Made by a program: the position numbers and the translations under genes
Assembly: GCA_963769045.1 (NCBI GenBank)
Contig: CAVYKK010000014.1
Coordinates: 117,997 to 181,996, forward strand
Length of the DNA stretch: 64,000 nt
Reading direction: 5' to 3'
Origin: Methanocella_A sp963769045
GTDB taxonomy: Archaea; Halobacteriota; Methanocellia; Methanocellales; Methanocellaceae
Notes under the pieces: generated by a model
Seen by the model: only the letters and a program-made list of their open reading frames with translations
The model's database searches: none
What the model was told of the DNA's origin: nothing
In this document: piece by piece, positions 18,064 through 26,793 of the stretch
Position numbering within the stretch: position 1 is the stretch's first letter
How the letters are laid out: each line of letters starts with the position of its first letter

Positions 18064-18336
18064 TCACTTATTGTTCATCCCCCCGAACGGTGTCTTCGGC
18101 TCATACATCTCGCCTGCGTCGAGGTATATCTCGGAGGCCCCGCAGTTGAAGTTCTCGTCCACGTCATGGTATTCGGGGAACAGCGACGGGATGATCACCG
18201 AGAAGAACATGTAGAAGGACACCAGCGAGGCCAGCTCGGCGAACATGAACAGCATCACGAACGAGCTTCCGGACACCAGCGCGCCGATCACGCTGATCAC
18301 AAGTATGAACAGCGCGATGACGAAGTAGGGCTTCAT
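18064..18336 (-). CDS. Small membrane protein of the hydrogenase/HdrB operon
   Basis: A 90-residue protein with two closely spaced hydrophobic helices (about residues 5-25 and 28-52), then a soluble acidic tail with one cysteine (FNCGASEIYLDAGEMYE). I do not recognise the family. It sits between the HdrB-like gene (overlap of 4 nt) and the large subunit. It is far too small to be an antiporter-like NuoL/EchA subunit. It may be a membrane adaptor for the HdrB-like protein, but this is inference from position. Confidence 0.75.
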   Translation of the reverse strand: MKPYFVIALFILVISVIGALVSGSSFVMLFMFAELASLVSFYMFFSVIIPSLFPEYHDVDENFNCGASEIYLDAGEMYEPKTPFGGMNNK

Positions 18337-19277
18337 TGCGGTTGTTTCTCCGTTATTGCGACCGGCTTCGCGACGGCGTCAGCCGGCCCCGTGTTTTTTT
18401 CCAGCTTCTCGATGAGACGGTCCACCGGCGCCGTCCGCATGTAGCGCATGCCGAACTCGTCGGGCGTCATCCCGATCGAGACGGCGACGAGCTCTGCCAG
18501 GTGGATGACCGGCACCTTGAAGTCGTAGTTGTCCTTCTTCCGCAGCGTGGTGATGACACGCTCGAACTGGTCGTAGCAGCCGGCGCAGACGAGGACCAGC
18601 GCGTCGACGTCCGTCTCCTGTATCGCGTCCAGCTTCTTCTTGGCCCGCTCGTAGGTGGCGAAGTCCTTGTCGGCGAGGTTGGCCTGCAGGCCGCAGCACA
18701 TCTGCTCCAGGCCGTAGGGTACGATAGTGACGCCCAGCGCCTCGAGTATCTCGGTGAAATAGCGCACGAGATGGCCGTCCGGCCAGATTCGCATGTGGCA
18801 TCCCGGATGGATGGCAACGCGAATGTTACTGAGCTTCCTGCCTGCCCTGATACGCTCGATGCCTACGTCCTCGTATAAGACTTCCAGGTAGTGACGGATC
18901 TTCAGGTTGCCGTGGTACGACTTGCCTGCCGCCGCGAGGTATTTGTTGACTTCCTCAAGCGCCTTCGGGTCGGCGTTAAGCGTCTTGTTGGCCTCGAACA
19001 GCGTCACGTAGCAGCCGTTGCAGGATACCATCACGTCCCGGCCCTGCTGTTCCGCCTGCAACAGGTTGTATGACGCCAGCGTGAGCCATACCCGGCGGTC
19101 CACCGATATCCAGACGCCTGCCCTGGGACAGCAGGTCGACTTCTCCAGGTAGACCACGTCGACACCCATCCGTGGGAGCGACTTCATGATGGCTGACTCG
19201 GCCCACGGCATCTTGGCGGGCATCACGCAGCCGAGGAAATGCGAGTATTTTGGCGACTTTTGAGTCTCTGACTTCAT
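18333..19277 (-). CDS. HdrB-like protein with two complete cysteine-rich (CCG) domains
   Basis: A 314-residue homologue of heterodisulfide reductase subunit B. All ten cysteines of the two CCG motifs are present: C17, C49-C50, C86/C89 in the first (FLGC, STCC, CNGC), and HPGC, MCCG and CAGC in the second. In true HdrB these hold two non-cubane 4Fe-4S clusters that reduce the CoM-S-S-CoB disulfide. It is encoded in the same operon as a membrane [NiFe]-hydrogenase, not with hdrA or hdrC. The physiological disulfide or other acceptor is unknown. Confidence 0.9.
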   Translation of the reverse strand: MKSETQKSPKYSHFLGCVMPAKMPWAESAIMKSLPRMGVDVVYLEKSTCCPRAGVWISVDRRVWLTLASYNLLQAEQQGRDVMVSCNGCYVTLFEANKTLNADPKALEEVNKYLAAAGKSYHGNLKIRHYLEVLYEDVGIERIRAGRKLSNIRVAIHPGCHMRIWPDGHLVRYFTEILEALGVTIVPYGLEQMCCGLQANLADKDFATYERAKKKLDAIQETDVDALVLVCAGCYDQFERVITTLRKKDNYDFKVPVIHLAELVAVSIGMTPDEFGMRYMRTAPVDRLIEKLEKNTGPADAVAKPVAITEKQPQ

Positions 19278-19546
19278 TTAAACCTGTACTCCATGCTTTT
19301 GAGGTCCAGGCCCACGTTCTTGTCCACGCCCATGGCCGCGACGATCTTCTGTATATCCTCCACGGCCTCCTTGTAACGATGGGCTGTCGGCGGTATGGGG
19401 TCCAGCCCCGCCTTCTCCCGAGCCTCCTTCAGCTCGTCGGTCACCGGATAGAGCAGGCCGATCGAGAAGTGTCGGATGAGCTGGGGCTTGACTGTGGGCG
19501 GCAGCGGTATTTTGACCGCCTTGCGCCAGGGGTAGAGTTCCTTCAT
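19274..19546 (-). CDS. Unknown 90-residue protein between HdrB-like and ferredoxin genes
   Basis: A cysteine-free, proline-rich and then helical protein (MKELYPWRKAVKIPLPP at the start). It occupies the place where hdrC normally stands beside hdrB, and the IRHFSIGLLYP segment could be a relic of an HdrC C-terminal half, but no iron-sulfur motif is present. It overlaps both neighbours by 4 nt. It is probably a structural linker between the polyferredoxin and the HdrB-like subunit; this is inference. Confidence 0.7.
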   Translation of the reverse strand: MKELYPWRKAVKIPLPPTVKPQLIRHFSIGLLYPVTDELKEAREKAGLDPIPPTAHRYKEAVEDIQKIVAAMGVDKNVGLDLKSMEYRFK

Positions 19547-20034
19547 GTCTTACCAGTCTCCCTGATCGGCTTCGTCGCCGGCACGAACGGCCGGGCTTCC
19601 ATCTCGCAGACGAGCTTCTCCGCCTGCTCCCGGCTCATAATCTTGATCGCCTTCGAAGAGCAGACCTTGATGCACTCCGGGTCGCCCTTGCACATATCGC
19701 ACTTGACCATGATCTTCAGGCCCCTGCCCATCTGTGGTATTGAGATGGGACAGGCGAAGGTACAGGCCTTGCATCCGACACACAGCATCTGGTCGATGGT
19801 CACGATGCCGGTCTTCTCATCCTTGAGAACGGCCCCCGTCGGGCATGCGGCCTTGCACATGGGGTCTTTGCAGTGGTGACAGTGCACCCGGACAAAGCCT
19901 CCACGCGGGTCCTCCAGCACCTTGCACAGCGACAGGTTATAGTTATAGGTACCGTATTTTTTAAAAGAACACGCCGTCATGCACTGCCGGCAACCGGTGC
20001 ACAGCGCGGGATCATGTACTATAACGTCGGCCAT
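19543..20034 (-). CDS. Polyferredoxin of HycB/CooF type, first gene of the hydrogenase/HdrB operon
   Basis: A 163-residue iron-sulfur protein with four cysteine clusters in the pattern of HycB, CooF or DmsB subunits: CTGCRQCMTACSF, CHHCKDPMCKAACP, CVGCKACTFACP and CDMCKGDPECIKVC. Such proteins carry electrons between a catalytic partner and the hydrogenase. It leads the operon at 20034, with TATA-like sequence (GTATATATGG) immediately upstream. The last 25 residues are basic and proline-rich without cysteines. Confidence 0.9.
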   Translation of the reverse strand: MADVIVHDPALCTGCRQCMTACSFKKYGTYNYNLSLCKVLEDPRGGFVRVHCHHCKDPMCKAACPTGAVLKDEKTGIVTIDQMLCVGCKACTFACPISIPQMGRGLKIMVKCDMCKGDPECIKVCSSKAIKIMSREQAEKLVCEMEARPFVPATKPIRETGKT

Positions 20035-20136
20035 ATATACCCAGGGTTTATTAGAACCACTATTTTCCCGCCGTACATCATATATTTTCCCATAGACATT
20101 TGCCGGATGGCGACTTAACGGTGTTAAATTTTAGAG

Positions 20137-20350
20137 GGTACGGAGGTTACAAGAGGTCTCAGAGGTTTGCGAGAGGTCACAGAGCTCAGCACAGAGGTCA
20201 CAGAGGTCACAGAGGCATGCACAGAGGACGTTTTTGGAGAAGGGCTCAGGAAGCCATTTCGTTAAATAAACCTCTGTGCCGTCCTCTGTGCCCTCTGTGA
20301 CCTCTGTGCTGAGCTCTGTGACCTCTTGAGACCTCCCGAAACCTTTGAGG
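20137..20350. repeat. Long inverted repeat built of CACAGAGG words
   Basis: About 215 bp in which the left half repeats AGAGGTCACAGAGCTCAGCACAGAGG-type words and the right half carries their reverse complement (CCTCTGTGCTGAGCTCTGTGACCTC), separated by about 40 bp. It can form a long hairpin. A close relative is at 43.5 kb, and shorter members occur elsewhere in the window. The ORF across it is low-complexity (repeated EVTE and CDLCDLC) and is not a gene. Confidence 0.8.
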
Positions 20351-20426
20351 ACTCTAATCACAAATATGTATTACAAAAAATGTAAGTAACCGGCAAACAT
20401 CGAAATAATTTTTCTTTTGTAAGGAT

Positions 20427-20437
20427 AATTATATAAG
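20427..20437 (+). promoter_or_regulatory. Probable TATA box of the ferredoxin/group 3 hydrogenase operon
   Basis: The sequence AATTATATAAG lies in an AT-rich patch about 105 nt before the ferredoxin ATG. With a start about 25 nt downstream the leader would be roughly 80 nt long. This long leader has no obvious riboswitch fold that I can see. Confidence 0.5.
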
Positions 20438-20542
20438 CAATTGATTGTTAACAAGTGAAGGTAGTGTTGCTTGTGGAGCTTACGGCAGCGGTATAGCTTT
20501 GGGGGTATAAGGCTGTAAAACGGGCGAGAGGGTTATATTAGC

Positions 20543-20788
20543 ATGGTGAAAATCATTGTCGACAAAGACGTGTGCATCGGCTGTGGCCTGTGTGCTCACG
20601 ACTGCCCTATGAAGGTCTACGAGATCCGGGACGGGCGGTCTACGGTTGTAAACCCGGACGATTGCATGCAGTGCCTGTCATGCCACGAGATCTGTCCTTC
20701 GAATGCCATCGAGCACCAGGACATCTACTTATCGCGGCGGCTGTACGTCGATCTCGAAGTATGCTCAATGCTGAGGAGGTTCGTTTGA
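20543..20788 (+). CDS. 2[4Fe-4S] ferredoxin
   Basis: An 81-residue ferredoxin with two clusters, CIGCGLCAHDCP (residues ~11-22) and CMQCLSCHEICP (~44-55), plus a C-terminal tail with a lone cysteine. It leads the plus-strand run with the V4R-like protein and the group 3 hydrogenase, so it is a likely electron partner of that enzyme. About 60 bp separate it from the next gene; that gap contains the similar words AGGAGGTTCGTTTGATG and AAGGAGGTTCGTCTAATG, a short local duplication including a Shine-Dalgarno site. Confidence 0.9.
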   Translation: MVKIIVDKDVCIGCGLCAHDCPMKVYEIRDGRSTVVNPDDCMQCLSCHEICPSNAIEHQDIYLSRRLYVDLEVCSMLRRFV

Positions 20789-20849
20789 TGATGCCGACAT
20801 CACAGATGTTGGCGACATCTGCATCAACCTCCGTAAGGAGGTTCGTCTA

Positions 20850-21377
20850 ATGTCCCAGGCATCGATCGTCAAGCCGGAGGAGCTTCCGCTCCACTGCGAG
20901 GGCAACATCACGGACTACGAGGAAGCGTTACATGGTCTCATGGTGCTCAATGCCATGATCATCCGTTCCTTGGAGGAGATTGCGAGAGGCGGAGCCAACG
21001 CGGTCGTATACCGTGCGGGCATGAAGATGGGCCACGAGACGGCCAAGTACTTCCCTAAAACGGACAACGTCGAGAAGGCGCTAAAGGAATTGTCGGACAT
21101 CCTCGGCCGACAATATAACTTCGAGCTGTACAAGCCCAAGGGCAAGGACAGCTACATTATCACCGAGAACGGGGAGACATTCATCTACCTTGTCTTCCGG
21201 GACTGTCTGGTGCGGCAGACGCTGCGCCGGGAAGGCATGTCTCAGAAGGGGCCGCTCTGCCAGAGCCTGTACGGGTATATGGTGGGTGCGGTCGAGGAGA
21301 TCACCGGCAAGCGCGGCAAGCTGGAGATCGTCCACGTCGGGCCGAACACCTGCCTGAAAAAGCTCATCCTGAGGTGA
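20850..21377 (+). CDS. V4R-domain-like protein beside the hydrogenase
   Basis: A 175-residue soluble protein resembling the V4R (4-vinyl reductase) small-molecule-binding family of archaea, with a helical first half (RAGMKMGHETAKYF) and a C-terminal segment that ends in a cysteine-bearing motif (HVGPNTCLKKLILR). Conserved-looking cysteines are at LHCEGN, FRDCLV and LCQSL. It starts 5 bp after a strong AGGAGG site. The family has been linked to ligand sensing or heme/hydrocarbon binding, but the role here is unknown. Location directly before the hydrogenase genes suggests a regulator or assembly factor. Confidence 0.65.
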   Translation: MSQASIVKPEELPLHCEGNITDYEEALHGLMVLNAMIIRSLEEIARGGANAVVYRAGMKMGHETAKYFPKTDNVEKALKELSDILGRQYNFELYKPKGKDSYIITENGETFIYLVFRDCLVRQTLRREGMSQKGPLCQSLYGYMVGAVEEITGKRGKLEIVHVGPNTCLKKLILR

Positions 21378-21383
21378 TCGCGC

Positions 21384-22304
21384 ATGCTCAAGCTTGCAAC
21401 TGAACCGCTGGCCTCCTGCTGCGGCTGTCACATGTCGCTCCTTGATATCCACGAGGACATGCTGGAACTGCTCAAGAAAGTAGAGCTGGTCTATTCTCCG
21501 GTCCTCATGGACGTGAAGGAGCCGCCCGAGGGCATCGACATCGCCATCGTCGGGGGCGCGGTCCGTAACAAAGAGAACATGGAGAAGCTGAGGAAGCTCA
21601 GGCAACGCTCGAAGATCGTGATTGCGTTCGGGACGTGTGCCTGCTACGGCGGAATTTCTGGACTGTCAATCATTCACAGCCGTGACGAAATCCTGAACGG
21701 CGTGTACACCGACTCGCCTACGACTGTCACCAAGACCTTACCCTCTCAGGACGTCCCGGAACTGCTGTATCGCGGATACGCAGTCGGCGACGTCGTCAAG
21801 GTCGACTACTATATCACCGGGTGCCCGCCCAAAGAGGTCTTCCTGCGGAAAATCCTGATGCCGCTCATCGACGGCCATGTGCCCGAGCTGTCCAAAAAAT
21901 CGGTCTGCTCCGAGTGTGACCGGGAAATGGGCCAGGTCAAAGGCTGGAAGGTCAAGAGACGTGGCGAGGGCATGCCCGAGGAGAAGACGTGTCTGCTCGG
22001 CCAGGGCTATATCTGCCTGGGCTCGGTCACGTTCGGCCGGTGCGGCGCACTGTGTACGCACCACGGCATCCCGTGCCACGGCTGCGGCGGCCCGTCGCTC
22101 GACGTGCTGCGCGAGCCATCGCGTGACATCTACAACACGCTGGTCACCCGTATCCAGCATCTGACCGATCTGCCCCAGCAGGAGATCGAGAAAGAGCTGT
22201 ACGACGTGACACACACGATCTACCCGTTCGTCATGGGCAGCAAGATCATGGAGAACAAGTCTGTCTCTAAAATCCCCGACATCATCAAGGAGCGGCACCT
22301 ATGA
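21384..22304 (+). CDS. Group 3 [NiFe]-hydrogenase small subunit (MvhG-like)
   Basis: A 306-residue small subunit. The proximal-cluster cysteines are in SCCGCHMSL, GTCACYGG and TGCPPKE. The C-terminal third is rich in cysteines (CSECDRE, CLLGQGYICLGSVTFGRCGALC, PCHGCGGP), forming two further 4Fe-4S sites as in MvhG/FrhG. The N terminus also resembles HoxY-type subunits. Its stop overlaps the large-subunit ATG (ATGA). No F420-binding FrhB or MvhD gene follows, so the electron acceptor is not set by context; the ferredoxin at 20.5 kb is the obvious candidate. Confidence 0.88.
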   Translation: MLKLATEPLASCCGCHMSLLDIHEDMLELLKKVELVYSPVLMDVKEPPEGIDIAIVGGAVRNKENMEKLRKLRQRSKIVIAFGTCACYGGISGLSIIHSRDEILNGVYTDSPTTVTKTLPSQDVPELLYRGYAVGDVVKVDYYITGCPPKEVFLRKILMPLIDGHVPELSKKSVCSECDREMGQVKGWKVKRRGEGMPEEKTCLLGQGYICLGSVTFGRCGALCTHHGIPCHGCGGPSLDVLREPSRDIYNTLVTRIQHLTDLPQQEIEKELYDVTHTIYPFVMGSKIMENKSVSKIPDIIKERHL

Positions 22305-23701
22305 AGAAGATCACTATTTCACCGATCACCCGCATTGAGGGCCACGCCCAGGTGACGATAAGCCTGGACGATAAGGGCGAGGTCGCCGACGCGCACTTCG
22401 GGGCTACCGAGCTCCGGGGCTTCGAGAAGTTCCTGGAAGGCGCGGCCGTCGAGGAGGCGCCGAGGATCACCCCGAGGATTTGCGGCATCTGCCCGACCGT
22501 CCACCATCTCGCGGCTGCCAAGGCCGTGGACGAGATCTACGGGGCGACGATACCGCCGACCGCCTACAAGATGCGCGAGCTGCTGATCGCCGGACAGATG
22601 ATCAGTTCGCATGCGCTGCACCTGTTCTTCCTGGGAATGCCCGACTTCCTGCTGGATGGCGCGACGCCGGCCACGAGGAACGTCGTCGGCCTGGTGCAGG
22701 CCAACGAAAGCCTGGCCAGGACGGCCATCGAGGCCCGGAAGATCGGCCAGCGGATCACGGAAGAGTCGGGCGGCAAGCCGATTCACGCGGTCTCTGCGGT
22801 ACCGGGCGGCATGTCATTCGCGCTTCCCGAGCAGAAGCGCGCCGAGCTGGAAGCCTACGCGAAGAAAGCCGTGGGCATCGGCCAGGCCGCATGGCAGCTC
22901 GTCAACGCAGAGTTCGAGAAAAAGAAAGACATAATCGCTCTCGGCACGGTAACCACCGACTTCCTGGCCATGACCAATGGCGGGAAGTTCGAGACCTACG
23001 ACGGCATGTTCCGCATGGTTGCGGCAGACGGCAGCCAGCTGGGCGAATTCGCGGCAAAGCAGTATGCCGACTATATCGAGGAGAGCGCCGAGGCGTACTC
23101 CTACATGAAGTTCACGAAGCTCAAGAGAGGCAGCGGGTTCTACCGCGTCGGGCCGCTGGCCAGGATTAATGCCGTGGACGCTATGGGCATGCCTGAAGCG
23201 GATAAGATGCTGGGCGAGTTCCGGGCGAAGTTCGGCCGGATCGCGCAGCACCCGTTCCTGTACCATGCGGCCAGGGTGATCGAGTTCACCGCAGCGTCCG
23301 AGCGGGCGCTGGCACTGCTGCAGGATAAGGCGATTACCGACAGGAACGTGAGGACCGAGACCGGCGGGGTGAAGAACACCCGCGGCATCGGCATCGTCGA
23401 GGCGCCGAGGGGCACGCTGATACACGACTATACGGTCAACGACAAAGGGTTCATCACGAGGGCTAACTTCATCGTCGCCACCGGCCATAACAACAGGGCC
23501 ATCGATCGGGGCGTACTGAGCGCCGCGAAGCAGCTCATCCACGGCGAGAATGTGGAAGAGAAGGTGCTCAACCGGATAGAGATGGTCGTACGGGCCTACG
23601 ACCCGTGCGTCTCGTGCGCGACACACACGGTCGGCCGTATGCCGATCATGCTTAAGATCATAGACAGTGAGGGTAACATCATCCGAGAGGCAGTGAGGTA
23701 A
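22301..23701 (+). CDS. Group 3 [NiFe]-hydrogenase large subunit (MvhA-like)
   Basis: A 466-residue catalytic subunit. The nickel cysteines are in RICGICPTVHH (near residue 65) and DPCVSCATHTVG (near the C terminus). About 20 residues follow the DPCxxCxxH motif, consistent with a C-terminal peptide removed by a maturation protease; no protease gene lies in the window. Domain content and length match F420-non-reducing (group 3c) enzymes. It overlaps the small-subunit gene by 4 nt and is followed after 4 bp by a roadblock gene. Confidence 0.9.
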   Translation: MKKITISPITRIEGHAQVTISLDDKGEVADAHFGATELRGFEKFLEGAAVEEAPRITPRICGICPTVHHLAAAKAVDEIYGATIPPTAYKMRELLIAGQMISSHALHLFFLGMPDFLLDGATPATRNVVGLVQANESLARTAIEARKIGQRITEESGGKPIHAVSAVPGGMSFALPEQKRAELEAYAKKAVGIGQAAWQLVNAEFEKKKDIIALGTVTTDFLAMTNGGKFETYDGMFRMVAADGSQLGEFAAKQYADYIEESAEAYSYMKFTKLKRGSGFYRVGPLARINAVDAMGMPEADKMLGEFRAKFGRIAQHPFLYHAARVIEFTAASERALALLQDKAITDRNVRTETGGVKNTRGIGIVEAPRGTLIHDYTVNDKGFITRANFIVATGHNNRAIDRGVLSAAKQLIHGENVEEKVLNRIEMVVRAYDPCVSCATHTVGRMPIMLKIIDSEGNIIREAVR

Positions 23702-23705
23702 AACG

Positions 23706-24062
23706 ATGGAAGCAATGCTGAAGAGAATATTAGGCGACCTGGTGAAGGTCGAGGGAGTAAGCGCGGCGGCCGTCGTCGGCCGCGACGGGTTCGTCATCGA
23801 GCACATCAGTAATATACAGATGGACGTCGACGCGCTGGGCGCCATGGCGTCGACGAGCGTGGGCACGTCGGAAGCCATGGGCATCGAGCTGAACAAGGGC
23901 GCCTTCGAGCAGGTGCTCATCGAGATGGAAAAGGGGCCGGTCATGCTCTCGCTGGTGTCAGCCAGCGAGATCCTCGCCGTCGTAGCCGAGCCCGGCTCCA
24001 ACGTGGGCCGGATCAGGTACGAGGTCAAGAAGAACAAGGACAGGATAGCGGCCGCACTTTAA
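23706..24062 (+). CDS. Roadblock/LC7-domain protein
   Basis: A 118-residue single roadblock/LC7 domain. It has the typical opening (LKRILGDLVKVEGVSAAAVVGRDGFVIEH) and the closing strand/helix (VVAEPGSNVGRIRYEVKKNKDRI). In prokaryotes such proteins often act with small GTPases or chemosensory systems as dimeric scaffolds. It starts 4 bp after the hydrogenase large subunit, so it is probably cotranscribed. No GTPase gene lies nearby; a MinD-like ATPase lies 3 kb downstream. Confidence 0.85.
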   Translation: MEAMLKRILGDLVKVEGVSAAAVVGRDGFVIEHISNIQMDVDALGAMASTSVGTSEAMGIELNKGAFEQVLIEMEKGPVMLSLVSASEILAVVAEPGSNVGRIRYEVKKNKDRIAAAL

Positions 24063-24094
24063 GTGCAGCATAGCACTGAAAGGAGCGTGCCCCC

Positions 24095-24793
24095 ATGAAT
24101 CTCGCCGACGGGAGGCCGGTGGCTGAGTCTACGGCCACTGTCGCCGACCTGCTGAAAGATTACAGCCAGCAGTTCAAAGGCTGCGTCTACGTATACCGGC
24201 ATGAGCAGGGCCCGGGCAGCGCAGGCTATATCCTGCTGGACAACGGCACTGTGCTGGCGGCTTCGCTGTCCAGCCAGGGCATCAACCTCCATCAGCTTAA
24301 CGCTTTACACCGGATGATGGCGCTGGAGGATGTCCGGTCGAAGATCGTCGAGCTGTCTGACGACGAGATCAGGACTATCATCCAGGAAAACCCGGAATCG
24401 GCCATCAATGCCGCACCGGCGGCCCCGAAGAGGCAGACTCCTTCCATCGCCAAAGAGAAAGCCGAATATGACCAGATACTCTCGCTCCTGACCTCACTGC
24501 CCGGGGTCGTGGCGGCCGCGCTTGTCGCCGACGGCCTCCCCGTCTTCCAGCACGGCGATGCGGACTTCGAACACATCGCCGCAGCCACCGAGGACATGAT
24601 ACGCGCCGGCTCCCGAATTACGGGGGAATTGCAGCTTGGCGCCGCGGACGAGATCATCCTCGAGACGCCGGGCTACAAAGCGATCATAGCGCCGGTCAGC
24701 GACATGCTCCTGTGCGTCCTGACGAAGGGCGAGGCAAACCTGGGACTGATCCGGCTGAACATCAGGAACACGCAAATGGCGCACAAGACATAG
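24095..24793 (+). CDS. Two-domain protein: DUF2226-like N terminus and roadblock-like C terminus
   Basis: A 232-residue protein. Residues ~10-105 look like the first domain of DUF2226 proteins (a DNGTVLAASLSSQG segment). A Pro/Ala linker follows near residue 108, and the C-terminal ~110 residues have the roadblock pattern (DQILSLLTSLPGVVAAALVADGLPVFQHG, then LTKGEANLGLIRLNIRN). It may form a dimer with the upstream roadblock protein. Start ATG 24095 follows AAAGGAGCG. Function is unknown; domain assignments are by pattern only. Confidence 0.65.
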   Translation: MNLADGRPVAESTATVADLLKDYSQQFKGCVYVYRHEQGPGSAGYILLDNGTVLAASLSSQGINLHQLNALHRMMALEDVRSKIVELSDDEIRTIIQENPESAINAAPAAPKRQTPSIAKEKAEYDQILSLLTSLPGVVAAALVADGLPVFQHGDADFEHIAAATEDMIRAGSRITGELQLGAADEIILETPGYKAIIAPVSDMLLCVLTKGEANLGLIRLNIRNTQMAHKT

Positions 24794-24805
24794 AAGTGAA
24801 ACGAC

Positions 24806-25798
24806 ATGCAGCTCCCGCACGGAACGCTCGTCAACAGCCATCGGAGCCCGCTGGGCCTGAAGGAGCTGGGCGAATCCATCGCCAGGGACGGACTGACTGG
24901 CTACCTGCGTGTCTCGGTGTTCGACAAAAGCTCGGTCCGTGAGAGCGTAGTGGTGTATATAGCCGGGAAACCGGCGATGGCGTTTGCCTCCGAAGGCTCG
25001 TCGGACCGGACTGACCCCGATCTAAAGCTGATGGAAGAGGCCATCAGGAAGGATAATGCCATCGTCGAGGTCTGTAAGCTCGCAGATAAGCAGGTAAAGC
25101 TGTTGCAGGACCTGTACCGGGACTTTGCTATTGCTGCTCCCGCCGCAGCCCCCGTAAAGCCGGTGCCGAAGGAGGCCCCGAAAGAGCCCCTCGCAGCTAC
25201 TGTTACCATAGCGACCCGGCATGAGGAAAAGCCGCGGTCCATGCCGATGCCCGAAATCCGCGGACGGTTCGTCAGGGCGGAAAGCATCGCCAGCCTGGAC
25301 GAGTACGTGCAGAAGTATCCGGGCGAGACCGGCCACCTGCTGTTCCTGGCGCAGCGGGACGGAAAGGTCGAAGAGGAACACGTCATTATCATTAAAGGAA
25401 AGACGGAAACGGCGTACAATGACCACGCGTCCGGGCACGGGCTGCTGGAGAACCTCCGGAACGCATCGGGGCATGCCGAGTTCTATGCGATCAACGAGGG
25501 GCTGCTGACCTCGATCATCGGCCGGCAGGCGAAAGTGCCACCGGCGGCTGTGCCTGCGGCGAAACCGGAAAAGCCGGCTTCAGGCATCGGGATACCCGCG
25601 AAGGACTTGCTTGAGAGCGCCCGGACTCCCGCCATTCCGGTCCGGGATGACATCAGCAGGACGATGGATGAGATCAGCGGGGGCATGGAAGATGACCTTG
25701 CCATGGTAAGGAAAGTCGAACGTGATTTCGCCAGTCATGTGGACGAGCTTTTGTGCAAGCTCGAGCTGTCTCACCTGCGGACGAGGAAGAAGAGGTAA
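24806..25798 (+). CDS. DUF2226-type protein
   Basis: A 330-residue protein with two DUF2226-like segments: residues ~10-110 (GLTGYLRVSVFDKSSVRESVVVYIAGKPAMAFAS) and ~150-230 (HLLFLAQRDGKVEEEHVIIIKGKTETAYN), separated by a Pro/Ala/Lys linker. A second linker leads to a helical tail ending in a basic stretch. The internal repetition suggests duplication of one ligand- or partner-binding fold. It is part of the same plus-strand run as the roadblock genes. The biochemical role is not known. Confidence 0.6.
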   Translation: MQLPHGTLVNSHRSPLGLKELGESIARDGLTGYLRVSVFDKSSVRESVVVYIAGKPAMAFASEGSSDRTDPDLKLMEEAIRKDNAIVEVCKLADKQVKLLQDLYRDFAIAAPAAAPVKPVPKEAPKEPLAATVTIATRHEEKPRSMPMPEIRGRFVRAESIASLDEYVQKYPGETGHLLFLAQRDGKVEEEHVIIIKGKTETAYNDHASGHGLLENLRNASGHAEFYAINEGLLTSIIGRQAKVPPAAVPAAKPEKPASGIGIPAKDLLESARTPAIPVRDDISRTMDEISGGMEDDLAMVRKVERDFASHVDELLCKLELSHLRTRKKR

Positions 25799-25804
25799 GT
25801 GGGT

Positions 25805-26735
25805 ATGAGCGACGTGATCAGCGTTATCAGGGAAGCTATCCTCGGTACATGCGGGCTGGGCGGAGTGCTGAAGTTCAACGCACTCTACGCAGGCAGCTTT
25901 GAGACTAAAGACGGCGGGGCGGACCTGCCTGCCATCAACGAGGCGATCTGCAAGACGTTCCCGCCCGATCAGGCGTTGGCGATCATGGTGGCAGTGACAA
26001 AGAAGCTCGGCATTCTGCCGTCGTTGCCGGTTCTCGGTGCGGCTACACCAGCCGCCGGAAGCCCGCAGGGCAACGGCACGGACGGGACGGCCGCCCTGGT
26101 GAAATATTTCAACGCTGACCCCAACAGCGTCCGGGACATCGTCGCCGAAGGGCGGCGAATGAGGATGGCCATGGGCAAGCCGATGACTGCGCTGCCGGGA
26201 CGGCCGTCGGATAATGGTGTTACCGCTGGCAAGGCTGCGACAGAGACCGGAGCCGAAAAGAAGACAGAAAAAGGCGTAGAGATACTCTGGAAGGCACCGG
26301 GCGTGACGATAGCGGACAGCCCGGCGATACCCGAAGCCCGATAAAACGCCTGACCGGGCCACTCTGATCAAGCCACGGCCTGTTACGGGACCGGTCCCGG
26401 AAATCGACCGGGAGATCGAGCAGTTCGCCTACAGGCAGACGGCTTATACCAGCATCGATATCATAGATTTCATAAGGTATTTGAAGGATAAAGGATATAG
26501 CTTTGAGGAATGTATAGTATTAGAGAAAATATACGTAAAAATTGAGGATAGGAAGAAAGAAGCCCGATCTACCATAGAGAAGGAGGTAGAGGGCATTTTT
26601 GATGGCGCCCGGGCGCCAGCGGAGCCGGATATCAGCAGGCTCATAGGACGCCTGAGAGAAAACGGACTCGTCTTCGAAGAAGAGGACGTCCGGCGACTGG
26701 CGCGCGTCGCCGCCCTGCGGAGGGCGTCGCCCTAA
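25805..26735 (+). CDS. Unknown protein of the roadblock/MinD cluster, with a probable +1 frameshift
   Basis: The first frame (25805-26344) gives about 180 residues ending AIPEAR, with a Gly/Thr/Lys-rich linker. Without interruption the next frame continues as DKTPDRATLIKPRPVTG and then a helical domain (EIDREIEQFAYRQTAY) to 26735. Removing one C from GAAGCCCGATAAAACG near 26338 fuses them into about 309 residues; total length is 310 codons plus one base. The tail alone could start at a TTG (26481). I do not recognise a family. The frameshift matches others in this window, so sequence error is likely. Confidence 0.6.
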
Positions 26736-26793
26736 GAGGGCGCAATCGCTTTGATCTATTAATGGCTGGGAAGGAGCACCAACGGGTGATTTA

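Noticed and set aside
20131..20361. 76-residue ORF with EVTE and CDLCDLC repeats
   Set aside because: It is a reading of the CACAGAGG hairpin, repeated at 43.5 kb in another ORF, and has no protein-like features.
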